Source: SMYC01 sp965197495 (GTDB lineage Bacteria > Acidobacteriota > Vicinamibacteria > Marinacidobacterales > SMYC01). Taken from it: 64,000 nt of DNA. The stretch lies in NCBI GenBank assembly GCA_965197495.1, contig OZ240210.1:2976001-3040000 (forward strand), written 5' to 3'. Shown piece after piece: positions 8,825 through 17,524 of the stretch. How positions within the stretch are numbered: the stretch's first letter is position 1; every line of letters starts with the position of its first letter. The notes under the pieces are model-generated. The model worked only from the letters and a program-made list of their open reading frames with translations, was not told the DNA's origin and did no database searches. The position numbers were made by a program, and so were the translations under genes.

Positions 8825-10027
8825 CTAGCGGTAGGGCTTTCTTAGGTAGCATTTTGCTCGCTTGTTGGTGAGTTTGTCCACGTTTAGCGTCAGGGTGCGG
8901 CGGTAGTCGGCGCGGGCGCGGGCGCGACGGCCGGTGGCGTCGCTGGCCATTCCGCGCCGCAGAAAGATGACGGCCTTGATGCGGTCGGGAATGTCCGGGA
9001 CCTCGAGTGCTTTACGTAGGTCGTCGTTCGCACGCCGGAAATTTTTTGCGAAGAGATAGCTCTCCGCGATCTTCAGGAGTACGAGCGAGGGCTCGATGGC
9101 GTCGAAATTCGGCTTTCCTGCCGCCTGGTTTCTCCGCACTTCGTCGAAGGCGCGTCTCGCGGCGGACCAGTCTTTTCGCAACAAGTGGACCGAGCCGCGC
9201 TCGAACGGAAAGAGCGGGTTTTTAGGAAAGGCTGCCTCGAGCTCGCGCAGCACGGCTAAAGAGCGCCGGTATTTCTTCTCTCGCTGCTCCATCATGGAGA
9301 GCGAAAGCCTTGCCGCCCAGCGCGTTCGGTCTCCACCCTCTACCGCTTTTCTCACGAGCTCGAGCCCCTTCTCGCGCGAGCCGCCCATCCCGATGAGAAA
9401 CCCTACGAAGCGGAGCGTCCGTGGAAGCGTGGCGACGGTGTATTCGTAGATGCCCGGAAGAAGACACGCATCCGCATATTCCGGGTCTACTTCGAGGACC
9501 TGCTCGTGATACCTCTTGGCGCGCTTTCCGGCTTTGTAGGAGCTGTAATAGCTGCGTTCGATCGTGGCGTGATAGGCGCTCAACACGCCCTCGGCAGCGC
9601 CGCGAAAGTAGAGAGCGTTCGCGTTTCCGGGCTCCCGCGCGAGCGTCGCGTCCGCGCGTTTTGCAGCCTCGGCCACGAGGTCTTTGAACTCTCGATCGAG
9701 CTCTGGCGCCGGCGGCTCGTGGCGGTTGTCGTTCCAGTAACGGCCCGTCCGAAACGTGGAGCCGGTCATTCCGCCGCGCCTCGTGAATTCTTCCATCCAA
9801 ATCGTCGTCGCCTCGTAATAGGGGCCGGCGGGCGAAGTGGGTGCGAGCTCGCCGAGGCTCGAGAAAACCGTACGGGCATCCTCGTAGTCAAGATTGTAGA
9901 GGTGTGAGCGGCCCTGCTCTTCCAGCTCGGCGAGGGCAACTGAGGTTGCAGCCCCGAGGGCCGGGCTCGAAGCGGCCCCCAGGGCCGGGCTCGGAGCGGC
10001 GAGTAACCACAGCAAGAGCGCGTTCAT
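8825..10027 (-). CDS. Secreted TPR-like protein
   Basis: A 400-aa protein of unknown specific role. The N-terminus is a hydrophobic signal-like segment (MNALLLWLLAAPSPALGAA) followed by a short internal duplication of SPALGAA. The body has helical TPR-like pairs, seen in YNLDYEDARTVFSSLGELAP, REPGNANALYFRGAAEG and KNPLFPFERGSVHLLRKDW, so it probably binds partner proteins outside the cytoplasm. The frame stays open further upstream, but that part lies antisense to the Nudix gene; the ATG at 10027 directly precedes the signal-like segment and was chosen. It is divergent from the Nudix gene, with the two starts under 50 bp apart. Confidence 0.8.
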   Translation of the reverse strand: MNALLLWLLAAPSPALGAASSPALGAATSVALAELEEQGRSHLYNLDYEDARTVFSSLGELAPTSPAGPYYEATTIWMEEFTRRGGMTGSTFRTGRYWNDNRHEPPAPELDREFKDLVAEAAKRADATLAREPGNANALYFRGAAEGVLSAYHATIERSYYSSYKAGKRAKRYHEQVLEVDPEYADACLLPGIYEYTVATLPRTLRFVGFLIGMGGSREKGLELVRKAVEGGDRTRWAARLSLSMMEQREKKYRRSLAVLRELEAAFPKNPLFPFERGSVHLLRKDWSAARRAFDEVRRNQAAGKPNFDAIEPSLVLLKIAESYLFAKNFRRANDDLRKALEVPDIPDRIKAVIFLRRGMASDATGRRARARADYRRTLTLNVDKLTNKRAKCYLRKPYR

Positions 10028-10059
10028 CTTGATCGAATGTACCAGACAAGAGCGCGTGT

Positions 10060-10072
10060 TAGAATCGCGAGC
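10060..10072 (+). promoter_or_regulatory. TAGAAT -10-like box just before the Nudix start
   Basis: TAGAAT (10060-10065) ends seven bases before the GTG at 10073. There is no Shine-Dalgarno sequence. The same arrangement recurs before the metallophosphoesterase (35290) and, as TAACAT, before the lyase (63733), so leaderless transcription is suspected. Confidence 0.4.
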
Positions 10073-10633
10073 GTGAGTGGCGACGGTAAAGCGCGGCTCC
10101 TCGAGCGCCGGCGCATCTTCGAAGGGCGACTCGTGACGCTCGAAGTGGATCGCGTCGTGGAGCCGTCGGGCATGGAAGTCGAGCGCGAAGTCCTGAGGCA
10201 TCCGGGCGCCGCGGTGCTCTTGCCCGTGACCAACGATGGTCGGGTCGTGCTCGTCCGGCAATATCGTTATGCCGTTGGCGAGTTTCTTCTCGAGGCGCCC
10301 GCGGGAACGATCGATCCCGGCGAGCGTCCCGAAGAGACCGCGAGCCGGGAGCTCGTCGAGGAGACCGGCTACTTCCCGAAGCGGCTCGAAAAGCTCGTCG
10401 AGTTCTACCCGTCTCCCGGCGTCCTTGAAGAGAAGATGCACCTGTTCGCCGCGACCGATCTCGAAGCGAGGACGCAGTCACTCGACGAGGACGAGAGCCT
10501 CGAGATCGTGGAGCTCCCTTGGGAGGAAGCGATGTCGCTCGTCGCTGGTGTCGACGTTCGGGATGCGAAGACGATCATCGCCTTGTCCTACTTCCGCACC
10601 CATCCGGCCTTCGCGCAATACAACGCGCCTTGA
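10073..10633 (+). CDS. Nudix hydrolase, ADP-ribose pyrophosphatase type
   Basis: Cytoplasmic hydrolase likely to cleave ADP-ribose or a related nucleoside diphosphate-X to mononucleotides. The Nudix box is intact in GTIDPGERPEETASRELVEE followed by TGY, including the RELVEE metal ligands, and it is preceded by the VVLVRQYRYAVGEFLLEAPA strand typical of NudF-type enzymes. The GTG start at 10073 sits after a -10-like box; an ATG at 10037 in the same frame is possible but is only ten bases from the divergent gene. The stop overlaps the start of the next gene (TTGA). Confidence 0.9.
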   Translation: MSGDGKARLLERRRIFEGRLVTLEVDRVVEPSGMEVEREVLRHPGAAVLLPVTNDGRVVLVRQYRYAVGEFLLEAPAGTIDPGERPEETASRELVEETGYFPKRLEKLVEFYPSPGVLEEKMHLFAATDLEARTQSLDEDESLEIVELPWEEAMSLVAGVDVRDAKTIIALSYFRTHPAFAQYNAP

Positions 10634-13188
10634 AATCCTCCTGGATCGCGGTCGTGGCGGGCATGGCGCTCGGCCTTGCACTGGCGATACGCACAACACT
10701 GCGCGTCCCGATCTTCCCGGTCTTGGACCGGGACGGCGGTGACGGCAGCAATGTCGAGCCCTGGCTTCTGAGCTCGATCCCTAACCTCTGGGTTGTCGCG
10801 GCGTTTGTCGCGCTCGGGGCCACACTCGGTTTTGCGGCCGAGCGCGCCGGGAAGGCAAGCTGGATCACGCCATTTCTCTCGGCCGGACTGGCGGGCGCAG
10901 TGTTCGTCCCGTCGCTCTTCTCAGTGGCGCCATTCACGGCTCTCTTCTCGGGGCGCCTGCTCGACTTCCTGCTCGTGAGCGCCACGTTGTTGTGGCTGTG
11001 GCGTGCGCTCGCGCCGCTCGGGCTCGGCCGACACATCGCCACGACGGGTCGCATAGCCTTTCTCGGTTTTTGCGTTCATCTCGCCGTCGGGTTGCGGACA
11101 TCTCACGATGTCGGCCTCTCGGGTGACGAGCCCCACTATCTCCTCATCACCCACAGCCTCGTCCACGACGGCGATCTTCGTGTACAGAACAACTACTTTC
11201 AGGAGGACTACCGCAATTTCTATCTGGGAAAGATCGGGCCGCATCTCGCCGCCAACACGCCGTACTCCATTCACGGGATTGGACTACCGATCCTTCTCGT
11301 TCCCGGCTACGCGCTCGCGGGACTAACGGGCTCTCTCGTCACGCTCGCGCTCTTGGGTGCGATGCTGTGGCGTGGGATCTACCTTGCTGCGTTCCTTCTC
11401 ACAGGCAACCGCGAGGCGTCGGTCCTCGCGGCCTGCGTTTTCGGACTGACTTCGCCGGCGCTCTTCCTGTCCGTTTCCGCTTATCCCGAGCTTCCCGCCG
11501 CGGTCATCGTGACGCTCGTGGCGGTACGACTTCTCCGAAGCGAGCCCGAGAAGCGTCTTTTTGCGCTCGGGTGGGCGCTTTTGGTCGCGACGCTTCCTTT
11601 CTTTCACATGAAGTTCATCCCGCTCGCCGGTTTATTGTGGGGTGCGCTGGCCTATCAATTTCAGCGCGGTCGCTACACCGTTTTGTCTGGCGTTTTGTCC
11701 GGTGCTGCTTTGGGAGCTTTGGCCTTCGTCGTGTTCTTCTTCGTCACGACGGGAAGCTTCGATCCTACCGCTTCGTATGGACGCCAGCGTATTTTCTTGT
11801 CCGGTATCCCGATAGGTCTTCTCGGCTTGTTCTTCGACCAAGAGTTCGGGCTTCTCCCGGTCTCGCCCGTCTACCTCATCGGCCTCGCGGGGCTCGTCCC
11901 ACTGCTACGGCGCCATTTCTTTTTTGGAGTCGTTTCGCTACTCGTGCTCGCTGTCGTTGTGCTTCCGGGCGCCGCCCATCCGCTATGGTCCGGGGGCAAT
12001 TCGCCCGCTGCGCGTTTTCTCTTCCCCGTGCTTCCGCTTCTCGCATTGGCGGCGTCGAGTCTGTGGGCACGGGCGCGCCTCGAGGGCGTGACTCCGTGGC
12101 TGCCGCCGCTTCTCGCGTTCAGTCTCTCTGTTTCGCTCTTTAGTGTTTTCCTGCCGGGGCAACCTCTTCACTTGAACGCCAAAGACGGCACGGGGCGGCT
12201 TTGGGAAGCCCTCTCTAGCTCGTGGGACCTCACGAGCTATCTTCCATCGCTCATTACCGCGGACGCGCCTTCGATCGTCTTCGCAAGCATCGCGCTAGCG
12301 CTAGTTCTACTTGCTCTCGTGCTGCAATTTCTCGCTCGTCCGGTGCGGCTGCCGCCTTTCGTTCTCCTGCTGCTCGCCGCGGCTTGGGCTCAAGACCTGA
12401 CAGGAGCTTCGCGCTCGCGCCGCCTCGAAGGCCGCTGGGTGACAGAGCTCATGAGACAGCTCAGCGAAAGCAGAGCTGACGCCTTTCGCGCGTTTCCATC
12501 GGGAGAGCGCTTGCGCGGCGACGATGTCAAGGCGCGCGTCTCGCTGCGCCTCCGTCCTTTCCGTCCCGACGGCGACCCTCTCCATTGGTGGAGCTTGCCG
12601 TACCACATTCCGGCGGGACGTTATCACGTATCGGGGGTAGCCCTCGAAGGCTTCGCGCCGTGCAGCGACCGGAGCTGTTTCGAGGCGGACGGCGCCCGCT
12701 TCGAGTCGAAAGTCGCGCTCGGCCGTTTTCGCGTGCGGCTGCGACGCTTCAAAGACGGCGGTCCTCCACGGGTGCATTGGGACGAGCTCTTCGAGCTGCG
12801 GCCGGTCGCGAACGGAAGTCTCGTCTTCCCCGGCGACCAGCGTGTTCACAGTTTTGATGACGGAGCCTATCTCGATCGCCGCGGCTTCTGGGTGAAGCGA
12901 GGCGCGCGCGCGGCCTTCGCGCTCGAATCCACGACGGGCGACGAACTCGAGCTTTCGAATGGCGGCTCGGAGAACTGGGTGCGCGTCGAGACAGAGACGG
13001 ACACCAAACGCTTCCACCTCGGACCTTGGGAGAAGAAGCGCGTTCACGTCGACATCGAAGACGGTCTCGCCGCCTTCACTGTTTTCAGTGAAGGCGGATT
13101 CAGGCCTTCGGAGCTCGACCCCAAGAATCCCGACCGCCGAGAGTTAGGAGTCTTCCTGCGCATACCCGCCTTTGACGAAACGCCGTAG
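10630..13188 (+). CDS. GT-C-like polytopic membrane protein (glycosyltransferase 39/ArnT-like)
   Basis: About 850 aa with roughly a dozen hydrophobic helices in the first two thirds and a soluble C-terminal region. The first periplasmic loop carries Gly-Asp-Glu-Pro-His-Tyr after the early helices, the acidic pair expected of GT-C transferases that use polyprenyl-phosphate sugars (PMT/ArnT type). It probably glycosylates an envelope lipid or protein; the acceptor is unknown. The start is taken as TTG overlapping the upstream Nudix stop, which suggests translational coupling; ATG at 10663 is an alternative. The soluble tail (from about residue 600) has beta-rich segments and is not recognised. 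Confidence 0.72.
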   Translation: MKSSWIAVVAGMALGLALAIRTTLRVPIFPVLDRDGGDGSNVEPWLLSSIPNLWVVAAFVALGATLGFAAERAGKASWITPFLSAGLAGAVFVPSLFSVAPFTALFSGRLLDFLLVSATLLWLWRALAPLGLGRHIATTGRIAFLGFCVHLAVGLRTSHDVGLSGDEPHYLLITHSLVHDGDLRVQNNYFQEDYRNFYLGKIGPHLAANTPYSIHGIGLPILLVPGYALAGLTGSLVTLALLGAMLWRGIYLAAFLLTGNREASVLAACVFGLTSPALFLSVSAYPELPAAVIVTLVAVRLLRSEPEKRLFALGWALLVATLPFFHMKFIPLAGLLWGALAYQFQRGRYTVLSGVLSGAALGALAFVVFFFVTTGSFDPTASYGRQRIFLSGIPIGLLGLFFDQEFGLLPVSPVYLIGLAGLVPLLRRHFFFGVVSLLVLAVVVLPGAAHPLWSGGNSPAARFLFPVLPLLALAASSLWARARLEGVTPWLPPLLAFSLSVSLFSVFLPGQPLHLNAKDGTGRLWEALSSSWDLTSYLPSLITADAPSIVFASIALALVLLALVLQFLARPVRLPPFVLLLLAAAWAQDLTGASRSRRLEGRWVTELMRQLSESRADAFRAFPSGERLRGDDVKARVSLRLRPFRPDGDPLHWWSLPYHIPAGRYHVSGVALEGFAPCSDRSCFEADGARFESKVALGRFRVRLRRFKDGGPPRVHWDELFELRPVANGSLVFPGDQRVHSFDDGAYLDRRGFWVKRGARAAFALESTTGDELELSNGGSENWVRVETETDTKRFHLGPWEKKRVHVDIEDGLAAFTVFSEGGFRPSELDPKNPDRRELGVFLRIPAFDETP

Positions 13189-13200
13189 CGTCCGGATAAT

Positions 13201-13208
13201 AGAGATAT
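13201..13208 (+). repeat. 8-bp target duplication of ISL3 copy A (left)
   Basis: AGAGATAT here and at 17424-17431 flank the composite exactly. An 8-bp duplication is the expected length for the ISL3 family and fixes both boundaries. Confidence 0.92.
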
Positions 13209-13223
13209 GCCTCTCCTGCCATT

Positions 13224-14637
13224 TCAGTGGATCCTCTCGAGGGTGAGACCGCCACAGTTTAGGTAGACGAGACTGATGAGAGCTTCGGCAGAGTGGAGTC
13301 CAAAGCTGCGGTGGCTCAGCAGCCGGATTTTGTTGTTCATTCCTTCGAGTCGGCCGTTGCTGAGTCTCCACGTGACCCACGCGATGACGCCATCGAAGTG
13401 GCTGCGGATCATCTTCGCCGCGCGTTTGATGGGCTCTATCCTCGAGCTCATAGCGCGCCGCAGCCATCCTCGGAGAAACTTCTTGGCCCATGTCTCGGTT
13501 TTGTAGGTGTAGAGGTCCATGAAGTCGTCGCGCAGAAGCATGGCGCGGTAGAGGCGACGATTAGCTCGCACCTGCTCGCGGAGCACCCGTTTGTCTTTCG
13601 CGCTGCGGTTGTGTTTGGCCTTGAGAAGGGGAAACTTGGTGTTCTTGAGGTTGCGCCGGGCAGTCCCTTTGAGCTCGCGCACCAGCTCGCGCCGGGTCTT
13701 ATCCACGGCCTCGTTCAGATGCTTGACGATGTGGAAGCGGTCAAAGATCACCCGTGCCTGAGGAGCCTTTTTGCCGACGACAGTTATGTACGGCTCCCAC
13801 ATGTCCATGCTGACCGCTTCGAGCTCCGCGGCTCTTTGTGGTCCGAGCTTGCGGAAAAACCGCAGCAGCGTCTTGGCCTTGCGCTCCTTTCCCGCCCAGA
13901 CGACCCGGCCGCTGAGATGGTCTATTACCACTGTTAACCCTAATCGCAAAATCTTCGAAGCACGAAAACGCGAAACAGCCGCACTGGGCACAGGCGAGAA
14001 GCTCGTGCTGGGGCACCCGCTCGCCGCCACTATAGGTGATTCTGCACGGTGTATGCAGAACCTGGAAAAGGTGCTATTCACGGGGCCAAAGACCTCAGAC
14101 ACGGTGACGTTTATTTGCGATTAGGGTTAAGTACTTGTGGCGTTTGCGGTAGCTGATCTCGTCCATCCCAATCACCCGCAATCCATCGAGCTCGCGCCGC
14201 TCATCCCGCTGCTCGGCAACCACTCGCTGGATGATCCGTCGCACCGAACGCCACGTCACTCGGAAATAGTTCGCTACGGCGCTGACGTCCGTCCTCTGTG
14301 CCAGCCACGCTACCTCTTGTTCGAAGCTTTTGGTAAAGCGGCTTCCCTTGTCGGCCCAAGGCACCTTTTCTCTGACCACTCCACACCGCCGACATACCAC
14401 TCGTCGGATCGAGTAGCGAAGATAGGTCCGGACTCCGAACAGGTCCAAGTGCCGCCAGTAGCGATTGTAGCGATCTTTGTTCTTGCGGACCTTTCGTCCG
14501 CAAATCCCGCACAGAGGCTTCCTCCTCCGTGGTACTACATCCACCACCACTCTGGCTTTGTCCGCCTGGAAGTGGAAACCTCGGACCCACAGGCCTTGCA
14601 ATCCGATGAGCTTGTTGACTAACGTAGTAACGCGCAT
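13224..14637 (-). pseudogene. ISL3-family transposase, split by a miniature element
   Basis: The frame matches the intact 406-aa copies at 21113 and 31720 but is interrupted after the segment RKRHKYLT by a 189-bp element and its TTAA duplication. The first part (14637 down to about 14131) holds the zinc-ribbon cysteines (CGICGRKV, VCRRCG) and the first catalytic Asp (GMDEISYRK). The rest, from about 13933 down, holds VSMDMWEPYI, VIFDRFHIVKHLN and the RLEGMNNKIR glutamate. It cannot make a full enzyme and would depend on the other copies. Confidence 0.9.
13938..14126. mobile_element. 189-bp TTAA-flanked miniature inverted-repeat element, copy 1
   Basis: Ends are CCCTAATCGCAAA and its exact complement TTTGCGATTAGGG; TTAA is duplicated at 13934-13937 and 14127-14130. 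The intact ISL3 copies show the empty site with one TTAA (for example 21620-21623). The second copy at 48165 is the same length with about four substitutions. No ORF of useful length is inside. CCCT ends with a TTAA target recall piggyBac and some IS1380-family elements, which is an inference; no parent transposase was found in this window. Confidence 0.93.
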
Positions 14638-15172
14638 CGCGGGAACGCTCTTTTCTCTTTCGGAAAAAAAGATTCTAGCGTTCTCGCCGATGCGCATCTA
14701 CACATGGCTTACCCTCTCAACCCACGGGCCTCACCAAATGCCACTGCCCCTCAGCGGGAGACGAGGCTGTGGGAAACGCCCCCACGGTTCTGGTCGTTCA
14801 GACCTTGCTCACGACTGAGTTCTCTTCGAAGCCTGGAAGGGCGTTTTCTATAGCCTCCACTAATCGAGCCCCCCCTTCCTTATTCCATATGAACTGAGCG
14901 CGTGCGCTCCATCGCCTAAAGGCGATGGGTTCACGTCGCCGACTAAAGTCGGCTTGTCCTTGCCTCGTTTCACTACTCACTGACCTTGAAAGAATCGTCG
15001 TCCTGGGGCACGGCACCCTGCAACTCTATATACTTCGCTATCACCTCATCCGTCACGTTGCCCGTTGTCACCACGAAGTAACCCCGTGCCCGTAGGTGCC
15101 GACCCCAGAACTCCTTCCGCATCGTCCGTAAGCGGTACGTGTCAACAACTTTGAGACACTCGCGAGCTGCAT

Positions 15173-16306
15173 TTAGTGAGCCTCGATTAGCGTCGGGAGG
15201 CTCGTGGCGCCGGTGCGGTCCACATCTGCATCGATCGAGATCTCGTTTCGTGGAGCAGAAAAAGGGGGTACCCCAGGTATGGACGCCGCCGCGAGAGTGG
15301 CTTGTGCGGCATTCAGGAGCGTCGTTTTCTCCGTCGGCGGGTTGATCCAAGCCTGAGGAGGCAAAACGGGAGGTTGTGGCGTTCCGCGAACGAAGCGTTC
15401 GGGATGAGTCCGATGAGCTTCGAGAAGGATCTGGCGCCGAGCGGTGGTGAGCTGTTCGGCGCGACCATAGTGAACGTCGGCCGGCGTCATGAAGCCGATT
15501 CCTGAGTGCCGGTGCTCGTAGTTGTAGTAGTCGAAGAAACCGCCGCAGAACAGCCGGCCGTCTTCGGCGGAACCAAAACGGCTCGGAAACTGAGGACAGT
15601 ACTTCATCGTCTTGAACTGGGACTCGGAGTAGGGATTGTCGTTCGAGACATAAGGTCTGGAGTGGGTCTTGGTAACTCCGAGGTCAGCTAGGAGCAGAGC
15701 CACGGGCTTGCTTCTCATCGAGCTGCCACGGTCCGCGTGAAGGGTGAGCTGGTCGGGTTCAATGTCCTGCTTGCGACAGCTCTCGGCGATGAGGCGTTGC
15801 GCGAGCGCCGCACTTTCTCGGTGAGCCAGCATCCAGCCAACCACGTAGCGGGAGAAGATGTCGAGGATGACGTAGAGGTAGTAGTAGGTCCACTTGACGG
15901 GGCCACGAAGCTTCGTAATATCCCACGACCAAACCTGGTTGGGCGCTTCGGCCAGCAGCGCCGGCTTCGTGTAGTTCGGATGGCGCCGTTGGTTCCGGCG
16001 CTCTCGGACCTCGCCGTGCTCCTCCAAAATCCGATACATCGTGCGAATCGAGCAGAGGTAGGTTCCCTCGTCCAGAAGCGTGGCCCACACCTGGGCGGGC
16101 GCCTTGTCGACGAACCGCTCACAGTGCGAGGCCCCGAGGACTTCCTCGCGCTCAGTCTCGTCGAGGGCTCGGTGCGGCCGAGGACGCCGCTTCGGTTCGG
16201 GCGTCACCTGGCGCCTGCGATACAGCGTGGAACGAGCCACACCCAGAGCCTCGCAGGCTTCCGTCGTCTGCCCAATCTGCCCCGCCAGCTCCTCGGCCGC
16301 CACCAT
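15173..16306 (-). CDS. IS3-family OrfB (DDE integrase)
   Basis: A 377-aa rve-type integrase. It has an N-terminal HTH_21-like segment (ACEALGVARSTLYRRR) and then the catalytic core with WDITKL (D), LHADRGS (D) and NPYSESQFKTMKY (E). It overlaps the end of OrfA as ATGA and is probably made mainly as an OrfAB fusion by -1 frameshifting at the A9 run upstream. The C-terminus extends about 60 aa beyond the usual integrase end and is proline-rich. Confidence 0.92.
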   Translation of the reverse strand: MVAAEELAGQIGQTTEACEALGVARSTLYRRRQVTPEPKRRPRPHRALDETEREEVLGASHCERFVDKAPAQVWATLLDEGTYLCSIRTMYRILEEHGEVRERRNQRRHPNYTKPALLAEAPNQVWSWDITKLRGPVKWTYYYLYVILDIFSRYVVGWMLAHRESAALAQRLIAESCRKQDIEPDQLTLHADRGSSMRSKPVALLLADLGVTKTHSRPYVSNDNPYSESQFKTMKYCPQFPSRFGSAEDGRLFCGGFFDYYNYEHRHSGIGFMTPADVHYGRAEQLTTARRQILLEAHRTHPERFVRGTPQPPVLPPQAWINPPTEKTTLLNAAQATLAAASIPGVPPFSAPRNEISIDADVDRTGATSLPTLIEAH

Positions 16307-16773
16307 CAGTCGTTCTCGTAGCTGTCGAGTGGATTCAGGGGGACCCCCAGTAATTCGGAGGTTTTTTTTTGGGTCTCCAACATCGTCTCCACCCGAGCCA
16401 GGCGACGTTGGAGCCGGGCGTTCTCGCGCTCGAGCTCCTTGACCCGTGGATCCTCGGCCTTTGCCTTCCGGCCTCGCTTTCTCGACGCCAACCCCGCTTT
16501 GGCGACCTCGTCACGTTGGCGGCGCCAACTCGATAAATGCGACGAGTACAGGCCCTCTCGACGCAGAAGAGCAGCAACGTCACCGTCACCCTTGCAGGCA
16601 TCGGCCTCACGCACTATCCGCAGCTTGTACTCCGCGGTAAAGCGTCGACGCTTCGCTTGCTCGCTCACTTCGGGATCCGGGACCCCCGCCGCATCGCGGC
16701 CGGCGGGATCTCCAGTCGCCCTACGGGCTCCCTCCGATCCCGCCGAGGTCTCTCTCTCAATCAACATACTCAT
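16306..16773 (-). CDS. IS3-family OrfA (HTH protein)
   Basis: A 155-aa DNA-binding partner of OrfB. The HTH_Tnp_1 segment is FTAEYKLRIVREADACKGDG and onward; a leucine-rich coiled coil follows (VKELERENARLQRRLARVE). An Ala/Gly/Arg-rich leader of about 40 residues precedes the HTH and is also kept in the IS3 fragment at 24.6 kb. The stop overlaps the OrfB start. Confidence 0.9.
   Translation of the reverse strand: MSMLIERETSAGSEGARRATGDPAGRDAAGVPDPEVSEQAKRRRFTAEYKLRIVREADACKGDGDVAALLRREGLYSSHLSSWRRQRDEVAKAGLASRKRGRKAKAEDPRVKELERENARLQRRLARVETMLETQKKTSELLGVPLNPLDSYEND
16361..16371 (-). promoter_or_regulatory. A9 slippery site for -1 frameshifting
   Basis: On the minus strand OrfA contains a run of nine A (codons CAA AAA AAA ACC, in the TQKKTSELL segment) about 60 bases before its stop. 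This is the usual kind of site for producing IS3 OrfAB fusion transposase. Confidence 0.6.
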
Positions 16774-17423
16774 GCATTGATCCTCCTCCGCCCTCTACAC
16801 TAATTTCAAGGGGCGAAGTGTCTCAGCGATGTTGGCACAGAGGGAAGTCGCGCATCAGACGATTCGACGTCTTACCCTTGATCAACTGCATCACTCGACT
16901 CGGCGACAAATTCGGCGGCACGCTCAGCAACAGGTGCACGTGCTCAGGCCGCACATGACCCTTCAGTATTTCTATCTGGTTCCGAGCACAGATCTCCCGG
17001 ATGAGATCCCGGAGACGAACCGCTACATCCCCTCTCAAGGCCGGCTTGCGGTACTTCGTGATAAATACGAAGTGATAGTTTAACTGGTACGTCGTGTGCG
17101 ATGATTTACGATATCCTTTCACCTGGGGATCGTATCCCAAGCCTCCTAAAGGCTTGGCCTAAAGGCGAGGGATTTCAACCATCCCCGAGTGGGACATTAA
17201 TCTTTCTTGTATATATATCAGGAGGGGCCTGTGGGCGCTCGTGGGAAACGCGAAGCGTTTTCCAAGCGATTGTGGAAAACGCCGCTCCACGTTTGTACGT
17301 GCTCACAACCTTTCCCTAAACGCCTCTCTCGCCCGGAGTTTCCGGCGTTTTCCACAATCGCGGCAGCGTCCATAGGCCATGCCCTCCAACACAAATCAGA
17401 TCCCCCGAAACGACAGGAGAACC

Positions 17424-17431
17424 AGAGATAT
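17424..17431 (+). repeat. 8-bp target duplication of ISL3 copy A (right)
   Basis: AGAGATAT, a perfect copy of 13201-13208. Confidence 0.92.
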
Positions 17432-17524
17432 AAAACGTTGGTTCCCGCAAACGGGTCAATCGGGGGCGCTTCTCTTTCGAGGCGCCTTCGTAGACAAAAT
17501 CGCTAGAAACTCGACCGGATCAAA

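Larger units (their letters stand above)
15133..16844 (-). mobile_element. IS3-family insertion sequence (complete)
   Basis: A 1712-bp element flanked by a 3-bp duplication AAG (15130-15132 and 16845-16847). The ends align imperfectly over 28 bases (20 matches); the conserved core reads TGTCAACAACTTTGAGACAC against TGCCAACATCGCTGAGACAC. A fragment of the same element type lies at about 24533-24703. Confidence 0.88.
14973..17140 (-). pseudogene. IS200-type TnpA (Y1 HUH transposase), split by IS3
   Basis: The N-terminal part (17140 to about 16848) carries the HUH motif in EHVHLLLSV. The C-terminal part (about 15130 to 14973) carries the WGRHLRARGYFVVTTGN segment and the region of the catalytic tyrosine. 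The IS3 element sits between them, after MRDL, so no full product is possible. The intact counterpart is at 20325. Confidence 0.9.
14894..17196 (-). mobile_element. IS200/IS605-family element, copy A, split by IS3
   Basis: Minus-strand copy of the 588-bp element at 20269-20856. Its left end lies next to TTAA (17197-17200) and its right end (CTGAGCGCG, read on this strand) abuts 14894. As expected for single-strand transposition there are no inverted ends and no target duplication; instead there are hairpins near both ends, such as CATCGCC-TTTA-GGCGATG. The 1712-bp IS3 insert plus three duplicated bases accounts for all extra length. Confidence 0.9.
13209..17423 (-). mobile_element. ISL3-family element, copy A, with three nested insertions
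   Basis: Inverted ends GCCTCTCCTGCCATTTC (left, 13209) and the complement of GGTTCTCCTGTCGTTTC (right, ending 17423) match at 19 of the first 25 positions. Removing the miniature element (189 bp plus TTAA), the IS200/IS605 element (588 bp) and the IS3 element (1712 bp plus AAG) leaves about 1.72 kb, the length of the uninterrupted copy at 31237. Because the copy at 20043 holds the same IS200 insertion at the same base and orientation, ISL3 and IS200 probably moved as one unit. Confidence 0.9.

Noticed and set aside
10028..10441. N-terminal extension of the secreted TPR protein
   Set aside because: The 138 extra codons lie antisense to the Nudix gene and would bury the signal peptide inside the protein.
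13293..13937. 214-residue frames antisense to the ISL3 transposase (also near 21620 and 32227)
   Set aside because: They occur in each copy only as the reverse of the transposase reading frame and have no start signals or homology.
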